The translations under genes were made by a program, and so were the position numbers. A DNA stretch of 64,000 nucleotides from Pseudorhodoferax sp. Leaf267 (lineage in GTDB: Bacteria > Pseudomonadota > Gammaproteobacteria > Burkholderiales > Burkholderiaceae_C), in contig NZ_LMMV01000024.1 in NCBI RefSeq assembly GCF_001422405.1, positions 157,047 through 221,046 on the forward strand, read 5' to 3'. How positions within the stretch are numbered: the stretch's first letter is position 1; each line of letters starts with the position of its first letter. This document shows, piece after piece, positions 1-8,741 of this stretch. The notes beneath the pieces are model-generated. The model was not told where the DNA came from, did not search any database, and saw nothing but the letters and a program-made list of their open reading frames with translations.

Positions 1-330
1 GGCTTCTGGCTGCTGCACGACCTGGACCCGGCGCTGGCCCGGCGCTTCGCACGCGAGATCTTCGAATGGCACCATGTGCGCGCCACGCCGCCGAACACGC
101 CTGAGCAGGTGGCGCAGGCCGCCGCCAACGTGGGGCTGGACCCGGCGCGGCTGGACATCGCCGCCGCCGTGCAGCAGCCGGCCGCCAAGGCGCGGCTGCG
201 GCGCGAGACCGACGCGGCCGTGGCCGCTGGCGTCTGGGGCACCCCCACCTTCGTCGTGGACGGCGAGATGTTCTGGGGCGCCGACCGCCTGCCGCTGCTG
301 GACGACTGGCTGCGGCGCGGCGGCTGGTGA
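1..330 (+). CDS. 2-hydroxychromene-2-carboxylate isomerase-like protein, C-terminal part
   Basis: This is the 3' end of a gene that enters from the left edge; about 109 codons are visible in frame 1 before the TGA. The segment GVWGTPTFVVDGEMFWGADR near the end is typical of the DsbA-fold kappa-class GST / HCCA isomerase family, with the cis-Pro loop (GTPTF) and a helical insert before it. Family members isomerise 2-hydroxychromene-2-carboxylate in naphthalene-type degradation, but many homologues are of unknown substrate. The active-site region near the N-terminus is outside the window, so the precise function cannot be settled. Confidence 0.8.
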   Translation, partial: GFWLLHDLDPALARRFAREIFEWHHVRATPPNTPEQVAQAAANVGLDPARLDIAAAVQQPAAKARLRRETDAAVAAGVWGTPTFVVDGEMFWGADRLPLLDDWLRRGGW

Positions 331-352
331 GCGCCGCCGTGCCGTGGGCCGC

Positions 353-763
353 TCAATGCACCTGCACCTCGATGCGGCGCGGCTGTGCGTGGGCCGCCTT
401 GGGAATGCGCAGCTTGAGCACGCCGTGTGCCAGTTCGGCCTGCACCTTCTCGGTGTCCAGCTCCTTGCTCAACGTGAACACGCGGCGAAAGCGCGCCAGG
501 CCCACTTCGGTGTGGCTGGACACCAGGTCCTGCGGAACGGTCAGCGCGGCCTCGGCCTCGATGGTCAGCGTGTCGGCCTCCACCTCCAGGTGCAGCTTGT
601 CGCGCGGCACGCCGGGCAGGTCGGCGTACAAGGTGATGCCTCCGGCGTCCTCCACCACGTCCACGGGTGGCGTCAGGGCCTGGTCGGTGTACTGCGCGCC
701 GCCCGGGCGTGCGGGGCTGGCGTCCTTGCCTGCGGTCTGTACTTCACGGGTTGGCTTGTCCAT
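353..763 (-). CDS. Hsp20/alpha-crystallin small heat-shock protein (downstream copy)
   Basis: 136 residues. A roughly 40-residue polar N-terminal arm is followed by an alpha-crystallin domain (about residues 40-130) containing DLPGVPRDKLHLEVEADTLTIEAEA and ending with the conserved GVLKLRIPK strand. Such proteins are ATP-independent holdases that bind unfolding proteins in the cytoplasm. It lies 24 bp downstream of a second hsp20 on the same strand and is probably co-transcribed with it. The C-terminal tail PRRIEVQVH replaces the usual I-X-I motif with I-E-V. It is the shorter N-terminal-arm class. Confidence 0.93.
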   Translation of the reverse strand: MDKPTREVQTAGKDASPARPGGAQYTDQALTPPVDVVEDAGGITLYADLPGVPRDKLHLEVEADTLTIEAEAALTVPQDLVSSHTEVGLARFRRVFTLSKELDTEKVQAELAHGVLKLRIPKAAHAQPRRIEVQVH

Positions 764-787
764 GGTTCTGCTCCTTGCTGGCGATGC

Positions 788-1225
788 TCATTGCACGGTG
801 ATGCGGCGCGGTTGCGCGGCGGCCTTGCGGCGGACGGTGATGTGCAGCACGCCGTCGCGCAGCCGGGCCTCGACGCCGTCGGGGTCGGCATCGTCCGGCA
901 TGCTCAGCGCGCGCCGGAAACGGCCCGCGAAGCGTTCGTTGATGTGCACCGCCGTCTTGCTGTCGGCCTGCGGCAGGCTGCTCTTGCGTTCGCCGGTGAT
1001 GCTGAGCAGCCCGCGTTCGAGGTTCACCTCCAGCGAGGCCGGGTCCAGCCCGGGCGCGAAGGCATAGATCTCGATGGCGCTGGGCGTGCTGCCCACGTTC
1101 AGGGCCGGATAGCCGTTGCGGGCGAAGCCGCGGATGCTGGGAGACAGATCGAAGGCCTGCTGCATCTCGCGTTGCAGGCGATCCATCTCAGCAACCATGT
1201 CGCGTGGAAAGAGTGATCGGTACAT
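788..1225 (-). CDS. Hsp20/alpha-crystallin small heat-shock protein (upstream copy)
   Basis: 145 residues, first gene of a two-gene hsp20 operon. The N-terminal arm (MYRSLFPRDMVAEMDRLQRE) is amphipathic as in class A bacterial small heat-shock proteins, followed by the alpha-crystallin domain with FAPGLDPASLEVNLERGLLSITGERK and the GVLHITV strand near residue 130. The tail PRRITVQ carries an I-T-V motif in the place of I-X-I/V, used for oligomer contacts. The start ATG at 1225-1223 is preceded by a purine-rich GGAGG (plus-strand CCTCC at 1212-1216 region). A heat-shock promoter is visible upstream (1292-1320). Confidence 0.94.
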   Translation of the reverse strand: MYRSLFPRDMVAEMDRLQREMQQAFDLSPSIRGFARNGYPALNVGSTPSAIEIYAFAPGLDPASLEVNLERGLLSITGERKSSLPQADSKTAVHINERFAGRFRRALSMPDDADPDGVEARLRDGVLHITVRRKAAAQPRRITVQ

Positions 1226-1291
1226 GCGAAACCTCCATAAGATGAAACGAATGGAGCGACCGGGAGCGTTCCCCCGGCGCTTCCAGGTCGG

Positions 1292-1320
1292 AATTAGGGT
1301 CGGCCTTTTTGCATTTCAAG
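1292..1320 (-). promoter_or_regulatory. Candidate sigma-32 heat-shock promoter for the hsp20 pair
   Basis: Reading the minus strand, CTTGAAA at 1320-1314 is followed after 14 bases by CCCTAATT at 1299-1292. This fits the RpoH consensus (CTTGAAA, 11-15 bp, CCCCATnT) with an exact -35 element and a good -10 element. It lies about 65 bp before the ATG of the first hsp20 gene, the expected position. The match is seen in the sequence; activity is inferred. Confidence 0.75.
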
Positions 1321-1441
1321 AGCCGGTGTTGGCGCTTTCTGCCAATGCCGATGGACGAACCGGCCATGGGCCCGGGGCCTTGCCGCGGCGATAGTGCGGC
1401 GTGGCCCGCGCGGCGTGGCTGCTACGAGAGGAGACAACGAT

Positions 1442-2656
1442 ATGGCAGGACCCCTGCAGGGCATTCGCGTGCTGGATCTTTCGGCCGTGCTGTCCGGCCC
1501 CATCGCCGCCGGCATGCTGGCCGACCAGGGCGCCGACGTGGTCAAGATCGAATCGCCCGACGGCGACACCTCGCGCCGCATCGGCCCGCGCAAGGCCGAC
1601 ATCTCGGCCATGTTCCTGGCCGCCAACCGCGGCAAGCGTTCGCTGGTGCTGGACCTGAAGCAGCCCGCCGCGCAGGACATCGTGCGCGAGCTGGCGCAGC
1701 GCGCCGATGTGCTGATCGAGAATTTCCGCCCGGGCGCCATGGACCGACTGGGCCTGGGGCACGAGGCTCTGCTGAAGCTGAACCCGCGCCTGGTCTACCT
1801 GTCGATCAGCGGCTTCGGCCAGACCGGCCCGAACGCGGGCGAGCGCGCCTACGACGCGGTGATCCAGGCCGTCTCGGGCATCAGCGCCTCGCACCGCAAC
1901 CAGATCAGCGGCGACCCGCAGGTGCTGGCCGCCGCGCTGTGCGACAAGCTCACCGCGCTCACGGCCGCGCAGGCCATCTGCGCCGCGCTGCTGGCGCGCG
2001 AGCGCACGGGCGCCGGCCAGTGGGTGGAGCTGGCCATGCTTGACGCGGCCGTGGCCTTCCAGTGGCCCGACGCCATGTACAACCACGTGTGGCTGGACGA
2101 CGCGCCGCCACCGTCGCCCGAGTTCGGCGTGAGCCAGAAACCGTGGAAGACCAGCGACGGCTACGCGGTCGCCTCCGGCCCGCAGCCCGTGGAGTTCGCC
2201 GCCCTGTGCGCCGGCTTTGGCCGGCCCGAGCTGGCGCAGGATCCGCGCTTCGCCAGCGTGGACGGGCGCTTTCGCCACGCGGCTGCGCTGCGCGAGGAAC
2301 TGGACCCGCAGGCTGCCGCCCTCGACACCGCCACCATGCTGGAGCGCATGCGCGCGCAGAACTGCCCCGTGGGCCGCGTGAACGAGCGTCACGAGGTGCT
2401 GGCCGACCCGCAGGTGCTGCACAACGGCACGCTGGTCGAGGTGGACCACGGCGCGCTCGGCCGCGTGCGCCTGCCGCGCTCGCCCGCGCGCTTCAACGGC
2501 ACGCCCGCCGCCCACCCCGGCCCGGCGCCGCACCTGGGCCAGCATGCGGCCGACGTGCTGGCCGGCCTGGGCATCGATGCGGCGCGGCAGGCCGTGCTGC
2601 GCGCGTCCGGCGCCGTGGTCTTCCCAAAATCGTCCGATCCGACGACGCCCCGCTAG
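1442..2656 (+). CDS. CaiB/BaiF family (class III) CoA-transferase
   Basis: 404 residues, usual for the family (about 400). The N-terminus MAGPLQGIRVLDLSAVLSGP and the block ADQGADVVKIESPDGD are the hallmark of class III CoA-transferases, which move CoA between acyl-CoA and a free acid through an aspartyl-CoA thioester. The start is chosen at 1442 because GAGAGGAG (1426-1433) is a strong ribosome site eight bases before the ATG; upstream in-frame codons lack homology. It opens an operon with a thiolase, a Liv-type ABC transporter and an enoyl-CoA hydratase, so a role in activating an imported organic acid is likely. The true substrate is unknown. Confidence 0.9.
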   Translation: MAGPLQGIRVLDLSAVLSGPIAAGMLADQGADVVKIESPDGDTSRRIGPRKADISAMFLAANRGKRSLVLDLKQPAAQDIVRELAQRADVLIENFRPGAMDRLGLGHEALLKLNPRLVYLSISGFGQTGPNAGERAYDAVIQAVSGISASHRNQISGDPQVLAAALCDKLTALTAAQAICAALLARERTGAGQWVELAMLDAAVAFQWPDAMYNHVWLDDAPPPSPEFGVSQKPWKTSDGYAVASGPQPVEFAALCAGFGRPELAQDPRFASVDGRFRHAAALREELDPQAAALDTATMLERMRAQNCPVGRVNERHEVLADPQVLHNGTLVEVDHGALGRVRLPRSPARFNGTPAAHPGPAPHLGQHAADVLAGLGIDAARQAVLRASGAVVFPKSSDPTTPR

Positions 2657-2705
2657 GGCGCCGCCGCGAACATCCGCCCAAGGCCCAGAACGCAAGGAGA
2701 CACCC

Positions 2706-3884
2706 ATGGCAGAAGCATTCATCGTCGCCGCCGCACGCACGGCAGGGGGCCGCCGCGGCGGCCGGCTGGCCGGCTGGCACCCCGCCGACCTGGCCGCGCA
2801 GGTGCTCAACGAACTCGTGGCGCGCACGGGCGCCGACCCGGCCCTCGTCGAGGACGTGATCCTGGGCTGCGTGGGCCAGGCCGGCGAGCAGTCCACCAAC
2901 ATCGCGCGCAACGCCGTGCTGGCGTCGCGCCTGCCCGAGTCCGTGCCCGGCACCTCGATCGACCGGCAATGCGGCTCGTCGCAACAGGCCCTGCATTTCG
3001 CGGCCCAGGCCGTGATGGCCGGCAGCATGGACATCGTGATCGCCGCGGGCGTGGAGAGCATGACGCGCGTGCCCATGGGCACGCCCGGCGCACTGGCCGC
3101 CAAGGCCGGCCTGGGCACCTACATGAGCCCCGGCATGCAGGCACGCTACCCCGGCGTGCAGTTCAGCCAGTTCACGGGCGCCGAGCAGATCGCGAAGAAC
3201 TATGGGCTGGAGAAGGCCGACCTGGATGCCTATGCGCTGCTGAGCCACCAGCGCGCCATCGCCGCCACGCAGGCCGGCCACTTCAAGGACGAGATCATTC
3301 CCGTCGCCGTGCGCATGGCCGATGGCAGCGAGCCGGGCGAGCAGCACCTGGCCGACGAAGGCATCCGCTACGAGGCCACTTTGGAGAGCATCGCCGCCGT
3401 CAAGCTCATCGCCGAGGGCGGGCGTTGCACCGCGGCCAGCGCCAGCCAGATCTGCGACGGCGCCAGCGGCGTGATGGTGGTCAACGAGCGTGGCCTGAAG
3501 GCCCTGGGCGTGCAGCCCCTGGCGCGCATCCACCACATGAGCGTGCTGGGCCACGACCCCGTGATCATGCTGGAGGCGCCCATCCCTGCGACGCAGCGCG
3601 CGCTGAAGAAGGCCGGCATGTCCATCAGCGACATCGACCTGTTCGAGGTCAACGAGGCCTTCGCGCCGATCCCGCTCGCGTGGCTGAAAGCCACGGGCGC
3701 CGACCCGGCACGCCTCAACGTCAACGGCGGCGCCATCGCGCTGGGCCACCCGCTGGGCGCATCCGGCACCAAGCTCATGACCACGCTGGTGCATGCGCTG
3801 GGCCAGCGCGGCAAGCGCTACGGCCTGCAGACCATGTGCGAGGGCGGCGGCATGGCCAACGTGACCATCGTGGAACGGCTGTAA
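2706..3884 (+). CDS. Acetyl-CoA C-acyltransferase (thiolase)
   Basis: 392 residues, full length for a thiolase II. The acylated cysteine is C89 in DRQCGSSQQALHF; the base H348 lies in ALGHPLGASG and the second cysteine C378 in CEGGG near the C-terminus, so all catalytic residues are present. It would cleave a 3-ketoacyl-CoA to acetyl-CoA plus a shortened acyl-CoA, the last step of a beta-oxidation-like route, or run the reverse condensation. ATG at 2706 follows AAGGAGA. It stands between the CoA-transferase and livG and ends three bases before livG, so it belongs to the same operon. Confidence 0.95.
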   Translation: MAEAFIVAAARTAGGRRGGRLAGWHPADLAAQVLNELVARTGADPALVEDVILGCVGQAGEQSTNIARNAVLASRLPESVPGTSIDRQCGSSQQALHFAAQAVMAGSMDIVIAAGVESMTRVPMGTPGALAAKAGLGTYMSPGMQARYPGVQFSQFTGAEQIAKNYGLEKADLDAYALLSHQRAIAATQAGHFKDEIIPVAVRMADGSEPGEQHLADEGIRYEATLESIAAVKLIAEGGRCTAASASQICDGASGVMVVNERGLKALGVQPLARIHHMSVLGHDPVIMLEAPIPATQRALKKAGMSISDIDLFEVNEAFAPIPLAWLKATGADPARLNVNGGAIALGHPLGASGTKLMTTLVHALGQRGKRYGLQTMCEGGGMANVTIVERL

Positions 3885-3887
3885 GCG

Positions 3888-4678
3888 ATGGCCACCACCC
3901 AACCCCTGCTGCGCATCGAAGGCGTGTCGGTGCGCTTCGGCGGCATCGTCGCGCTGGACGGCGTGTCGTTCGACGTGGAGCGCGGCCAGATCTGCGGGCT
4001 GATCGGCCCCAACGGCGCGGGCAAGAGCACCTTGTTCAACTGCCTGTCGCGGCTGTACACCTTCAACGCCGGCCGCATCGAGTTCCTGGGCCAGCCGCTG
4101 GCCAGCCTGCCGCGCCACAAGATGGCCGGGCTGGGCATCGGCCGCACCTTCCAGAACCTGGCGCTGTTTCGCACCATGACCGTGCTGGACAACGTGCTCG
4201 TGGGCTGCCACAGCCAGCACCACGCGGGCTTTCTGCGCAACGCGTTCAAGCTGCCCGGCGTGGCGCGCATCGAGGCCGAGGCGCGTGCGCGGGCCGACCA
4301 ACTGATCGACTTCCTGCAACTCGGCGACGTGGCCGAGCGCACCGTGGCCGACCTGCCGTTCGGCACGCAAAAGCGCGTGGAACTGGCGCGCGCGTTGGCC
4401 GCCGAGCCGCAGTTGCTGCTGCTGGACGAGCCGGCCTGTGGCCTGAACCACGAGGAGCTGGAAAGCCTGGGCACGCTGATCCGCGACATCCGCGACCGGC
4501 TCAAGGTCACGGTGCTGCTGGTGGAGCACCACATGAGCCTGGTGATGGGCGTGTCCGACAAGGTGGTCGCGCTGAACTTCGGCAAGAAGATCGCCGAGGG
4601 CACGCCGGCCGAGGTGCGGCGGCATCCCGAGGTGATCCGGGCCTACCTGGGCGAAGAAGAAACCGAAGAGGCGACCGC

Positions 4679-4682
<4 letters not shown>
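3888..4682 (+). CDS. livG: Branched-chain-type ABC transporter ATP-binding protein LivG
   Basis: 264 residues. Walker A is GPNGAGKST (about residues 38-46), the Q-loop region GRTFQNLALF is typical of LivG, the signature appears as the LPFGTQKRVELARAL variant, and Walker B is LLLLDEPACGL. The C-terminal extension with GKKIAEGTPAEV and IRAYLG is the HAAT-family hallmark (BCA_ABC_TP_C). It hydrolyses ATP on the cytoplasmic side together with LivF to drive LivHM. It overlaps livF by four bases (ATGA). Sequence alone does not say whether the cargo is an amino acid, amide or aromatic acid. Confidence 0.95.
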
Positions 4683-5395
<713 letters not shown>

Positions 5396-5399
5396 CGAG

Positions 5400-6272
5400 A
5401 TGGACGCCTTCATCCACCAACTGCTGGCCGGCCTGGCCACCGGCGGCATCTACGCCAGCGTGGCGCTGGCCCTGGTCATGATCTACCAGGCCACGCACCA
5501 CATCAACTTCGCCCAGGGCGAGATGGCGATGTTCTCCACCTTCATCGCCTGGAGCCTGCTGCAGGCCGGCCTGCCGTACTGGGCGGCGTTCGCGGTGACC
5601 GTGGTGCTGTCCTTCGTGCTCGCGGCGGTGGTCGAGTTCACGGTGATCCGCCCCATGCACGACAAGCCCGTGCTGTCGGTGGTCGTCGTGTTCATCGGCC
5701 TGCTGGTGATCTTCCACAGCCTGGCGGGCTGGCTGTTCGGCTACACGATCAAGCAGTTCCCCAGCCCGTTTCCGTCGGACGCCTGGTTCGGCAGCGCCAT
5801 GATGTCGGCGCACGAGGTGGGCGCGATCTTCGTCACGCTGTGCGTGGTGGCGCTGCTGTTCAGCTTCTTCCGCTTCACGCCGCTGGGCCTGGCCATGCGC
5901 GCTGCGGCGCAGAACGCGGCCTCCTCGCGCCTGGTCGGCATCAACGTGGGCCGCATGCTCATGCTGGGCTGGGGCCTGGCCGGGGCGATCGGCGCCGTGG
6001 CCGGCATGATGGTCGCGCCCGTGGTCTTCCTCGACCCGCACATGATGACCGGCGTGCTGCTGTATGCCTTTGCCGGCGCGCTGATCGGCGGCATCGACAG
6101 CCCCGTGGGCGCCGTGCTGGGCGGCTTCATCGTGGGCGTGCTGGAGAACCTGGTCGGCACCTACGTGGTGGGCACCGAGCTCAAGCTGTCGGTCGCGCTC
6201 GTGCTCATCGTCGGCGTGCTGATCGTCAAGCCTTCCGGCCTCATGGGCCGCACCATCGTGACCCGGGTCTGA
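5400..6272 (+). CDS. livH: Branched-chain-type ABC transporter permease LivH
   Basis: 290 residues with about eight hydrophobic segments. The N-terminal block LATGGIYASVALALVMIYQA and HINFAQGEMAMF is the conserved opening of LivH. The coupling region is around GLAMRAAAQNAASSRLVGIN and the GALIGGIDSPVGAVLGG block follows. It forms half of the inner-membrane pore with LivM. It starts five bases after livF. Homologous systems in Comamonadaceae often import aromatic or aliphatic acids rather than leucine; the catabolic neighbours here favour such a role, which is inference. Confidence 0.94.
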   Translation: MDAFIHQLLAGLATGGIYASVALALVMIYQATHHINFAQGEMAMFSTFIAWSLLQAGLPYWAAFAVTVVLSFVLAAVVEFTVIRPMHDKPVLSVVVVFIGLLVIFHSLAGWLFGYTIKQFPSPFPSDAWFGSAMMSAHEVGAIFVTLCVVALLFSFFRFTPLGLAMRAAAQNAASSRLVGINVGRMLMLGWGLAGAIGAVAGMMVAPVVFLDPHMMTGVLLYAFAGALIGGIDSPVGAVLGGFIVGVLENLVGTYVVGTELKLSVALVLIVGVLIVKPSGLMGRTIVTRV

Positions 6273-6277
6273 GCGAC

Positions 6278-7294
6278 ATGAACACACAAGCCACCTCTCT
6301 GCCGATGGCCGCGCCCGCGGTGCACACGGCCGCCGTGCCGGCCGACGCCGCCTCGCGCAAGACGCTGGTGTGGGTCAGCCTGCTGATCCTCATCGCCATC
6401 GCGCTGACGTTCTTCCTGAAGGGCTACCAGCTGTTCCAGGCCACCATGGTGCTGTCGTACGCGATCGCGCTGCTGGGCCTGAACATTCTGACCGGCTACA
6501 ACGGCCAGATCTCGCTGGGGCACGGCGCGTTTTACGCCATCGGCGCCTACACCACGGGCATCCTGATGGAGCACGCCAGCATGCCGTACTGGCTCACCGT
6601 GCCCTCGGCCGCGGTGGTCTGCCTCACGGTGGGCTACCTGTTCGGCCGGCCCGCGTTGAAGCTCGAAGGCCTGTACCTGGCGCTGGCCACCTTCGCGCTC
6701 GGCGTGGCCATGCCGCAGCTGCTCAAGTACAAGCACCTGGAGCAGTGGACGGGCGGCGTGCAGGGCATCGTGCTCATGAAGCCGGGCGCGCCGTTCGGCC
6801 TGCCGCTTAGCGAAGACCAGTGGGTCTACCTGTTCTCGCTGCTGGTCACGGTGGTCATGTTCGTGATCGCGCACAACCTGCTGCAAAGCGGCAGTGGGCG
6901 CGCGATGCGGGCGATCCGCGACCACGCCATGGCGGCCGAGGCCATGGGCGTGGACAACAGCCACTACAAGGCCATGACCTTCGGCGTCTCGGCCGCGTTC
7001 ACGGGCGTGGGCGGCGCGCTGTCGGCCATCGCGGTGCAGTTCGTCGCGCCCGATTCGTTCACGCTGTTCCTGTCGATCTCGCTCCTGGTGGGCATCGTGG
7101 TGGGCGGCGTGGGCACGCTGTATGGTGCGATCTTCGGCGCCATCTTCATCATGTTCGTGCCCTCGCTGGCCGAGAAGGTCTCCAAGGCCGCGCCCTGGGC
7201 CGTCTATGGCGCGGTGCTGATCGTGTTCATGTTCGTGATGCCGGGCGGCGTCGTGGGCCTCTTGCGCAAGATCCAGGCGCGCTTCAAGCGCTGA
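6278..7294 (+). CDS. livM: Branched-chain-type ABC transporter permease LivM
   Basis: 338 residues with a roughly 30-residue polar N-terminal extension before the first membrane helix (LVWVSLLILIAIALTFFLKG). Conserved LivM blocks are LNILTGYNGQISLGHGAFYA and the cytoplasmic loop GRAMRAIRDHAMAAEAMGVD. About nine to ten membrane spans. The stop overlaps the next gene's potential ATG (TGATG). No periplasmic binding protein accompanies this livGFHM set; two Liv-type binding proteins stand alone at 21.7-24.2 kb and could serve it. Confidence 0.94.
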   Translation: MNTQATSLPMAAPAVHTAAVPADAASRKTLVWVSLLILIAIALTFFLKGYQLFQATMVLSYAIALLGLNILTGYNGQISLGHGAFYAIGAYTTGILMEHASMPYWLTVPSAAVVCLTVGYLFGRPALKLEGLYLALATFALGVAMPQLLKYKHLEQWTGGVQGIVLMKPGAPFGLPLSEDQWVYLFSLLVTVVMFVIAHNLLQSGSGRAMRAIRDHAMAAEAMGVDNSHYKAMTFGVSAAFTGVGGALSAIAVQFVAPDSFTLFLSISLLVGIVVGGVGTLYGAIFGAIFIMFVPSLAEKVSKAAPWAVYGAVLIVFMFVMPGGVVGLLRKIQARFKR

Positions 7295-8124
7295 TGCCAA
7301 CCGTTCCAACACCATCCATGACCACCGACAACGTCCTGCTCGAAGAACGCGACGGCAACGTCCTGATCCTGAGCCTGAACATTCCCGCGCGGCTCAACCC
7401 GATTGCCCGCGAGCTGCAGCATGCCCTGCGCGCGCGCCTCGCCCAGCTGCGCGACGAGCCCGATGTGCACGCGCTGGTGCTGACCGGCGCGGGCAAGGCC
7501 TTCTGCGTGGGCGCCGACCTGTCCAGCATGGGCAAGGACCCGGACGCGAAAGGCACGCTGGGCGAGCGCAGCTACGCATCCATGGAATCGCTGTCCAACC
7601 GCATCATCGAAGACCTGCGCACGCTGCCGATCCCGGTGGTCAGCGCCGTGAACGGCCCGGCGGCCGGTGCCGGCGTGGGCATCGCGCTGGCGGGCGACGT
7701 CGTGCTGGCCGCGCGCTCGGCCTACTTCTACCTGCCCTTCATGCCCAGGCTGGGCATCGTGCCCGACCTGGGCACCACCTGGTTCCTGGAGCGCATGGTG
7801 GGCCGCGCGCGTGCCGTCGGCATGTCGCTGCTGGGCGAGAAGCTGCCGGCCGAGCAGGCCGCGCAGTGGGGGCTGATCTGGTCCTGCGTGGACGATGCCG
7901 ATCTGCGCACCCAGGCCGTGGCGCTGGCCCAGCGCCTGGCGCGGCTGCCGGCGCATGCGGCCAGGGAGATCCGCGCCGCCTACGAATCCGCCGGCACGCA
8001 GCCACTGGTGGCGCAGATGCGCTACGAGGCCGAGCGCCAGCGCGAGCTGCTGGACGGCCCGGCCTTCGCCGAGGGCGTGCAGGCCTTCCGCGAAAAACGC
8101 GACCCGTCGTTCCCGCGCGGCTGA
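7294..8124 (+). CDS. Enoyl-CoA hydratase/isomerase family protein
   Basis: 276 residues from the ATG that overlaps the livM stop; an ATG at 7318 (MTTDNVLLEERDG) gives 268 residues, and neither has a strong ribosome site. The crotonase fold shows in LTGAGKAFCVGADLSSM (first oxyanion-hole glycine region) and NGPAAGAGVGIALAGDVVLA (second). The Glu expected in the 140s falls in PRLGIVPDLGTTWFL, where the family often has PELG: the D/L variation suggests a PaaG-like isomerase/hydratase. It should hydrate or isomerise a CoA-bound intermediate that the thiolase then cleaves. Last gene of the operon starting at 1442. Confidence 0.92.
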   Translation: MPTVPTPSMTTDNVLLEERDGNVLILSLNIPARLNPIARELQHALRARLAQLRDEPDVHALVLTGAGKAFCVGADLSSMGKDPDAKGTLGERSYASMESLSNRIIEDLRTLPIPVVSAVNGPAAGAGVGIALAGDVVLAARSAYFYLPFMPRLGIVPDLGTTWFLERMVGRARAVGMSLLGEKLPAEQAAQWGLIWSCVDDADLRTQAVALAQRLARLPAHAAREIRAAYESAGTQPLVAQMRYEAERQRELLDGPAFAEGVQAFREKRDPSFPRG

Positions 8125-8185
8125 CGCGCCGCGCCCGTGCGGGGCGCTTGCCACAATGGGCGCCCGTTCTTCGCCTGGGTCCGCC

Positions 8186-8662
8186 ATGCATCCTGTCCGC
8201 GCGCTGCGCGCCGTCGCCGTGTTCGAAGCCGCCAAGGGCCTGCTCGCGCTGGCCGCGGCATCGGGCGTGCTGCTGCTGTTGCACCACGACCTGCGCGCGC
8301 TCGCGCTGCGGCTGGTCGAACACCTGCACTTGAACCCGGCCGCCAAGGTCCCGCATCTGCTGCTCCATGCTGTGGACCGGTTGCAGGACATGCGCGTGGG
8401 CCTGCTGGTGCTGGGTGTGATCGCCTATGTGGCGCTGCGCCTGGTCGAGGCCTACGGCCTGTGGCACGGCCGCGCCTGGGCCGAGGTGGTGGCAGCGCTG
8501 AGCGGCGCCGTCTACCTGCCGATCGAGCTGCTGGAGGCCGTGCGCCGGCCCGGGTGGCTGAGCGCCACGGCCGTGCTGCTGAACGCGGCCGTCGTCGCAT
8601 TGATGCTGGGGGCGCTCTGGCGGCGGCGCCAGGGCCGCCCGGCTGCGGCGCCGCCGGCCTGA
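8186..8662 (+). CDS. DUF2127 family membrane protein
   Basis: 158 residues. The opening MHPVRALRAVAVFEAAKGLLALAAASG and the later YGLWHGRAWAEVVAALSGAVYLPIELLE are the recognisable blocks of the DUF2127 family. Three to four membrane helices are evident (about 10-30, 70-90, 105-125, 130-150). The family's function is not known. It stands alone, 61 bp after the catabolic operon and 79 bp before the HD-GYP gene, with a single basic tail (RRRQGR) on the likely cytoplasmic side. Confidence 0.85.
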   Translation: MHPVRALRAVAVFEAAKGLLALAAASGVLLLLHHDLRALALRLVEHLHLNPAAKVPHLLLHAVDRLQDMRVGLLVLGVIAYVALRLVEAYGLWHGRAWAEVVAALSGAVYLPIELLEAVRRPGWLSATAVLLNAAVVALMLGALWRRRQGRPAAAPPA

Positions 8663-8741
8663 CGGACAGCCGATCGCCGCGCGATTCCTGCACGCGTTTG
8701 TGCGTGCATATCGTGCGGTTTCCGCCAGAATGGCGCACGTC

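Noticed and set aside
2493-4625. His/Gln-rich 710-codon frame opposite the thiolase and livG
   Set aside because: Composition is typical of antisense GC-rich shadows and no start signal or domain is seen.
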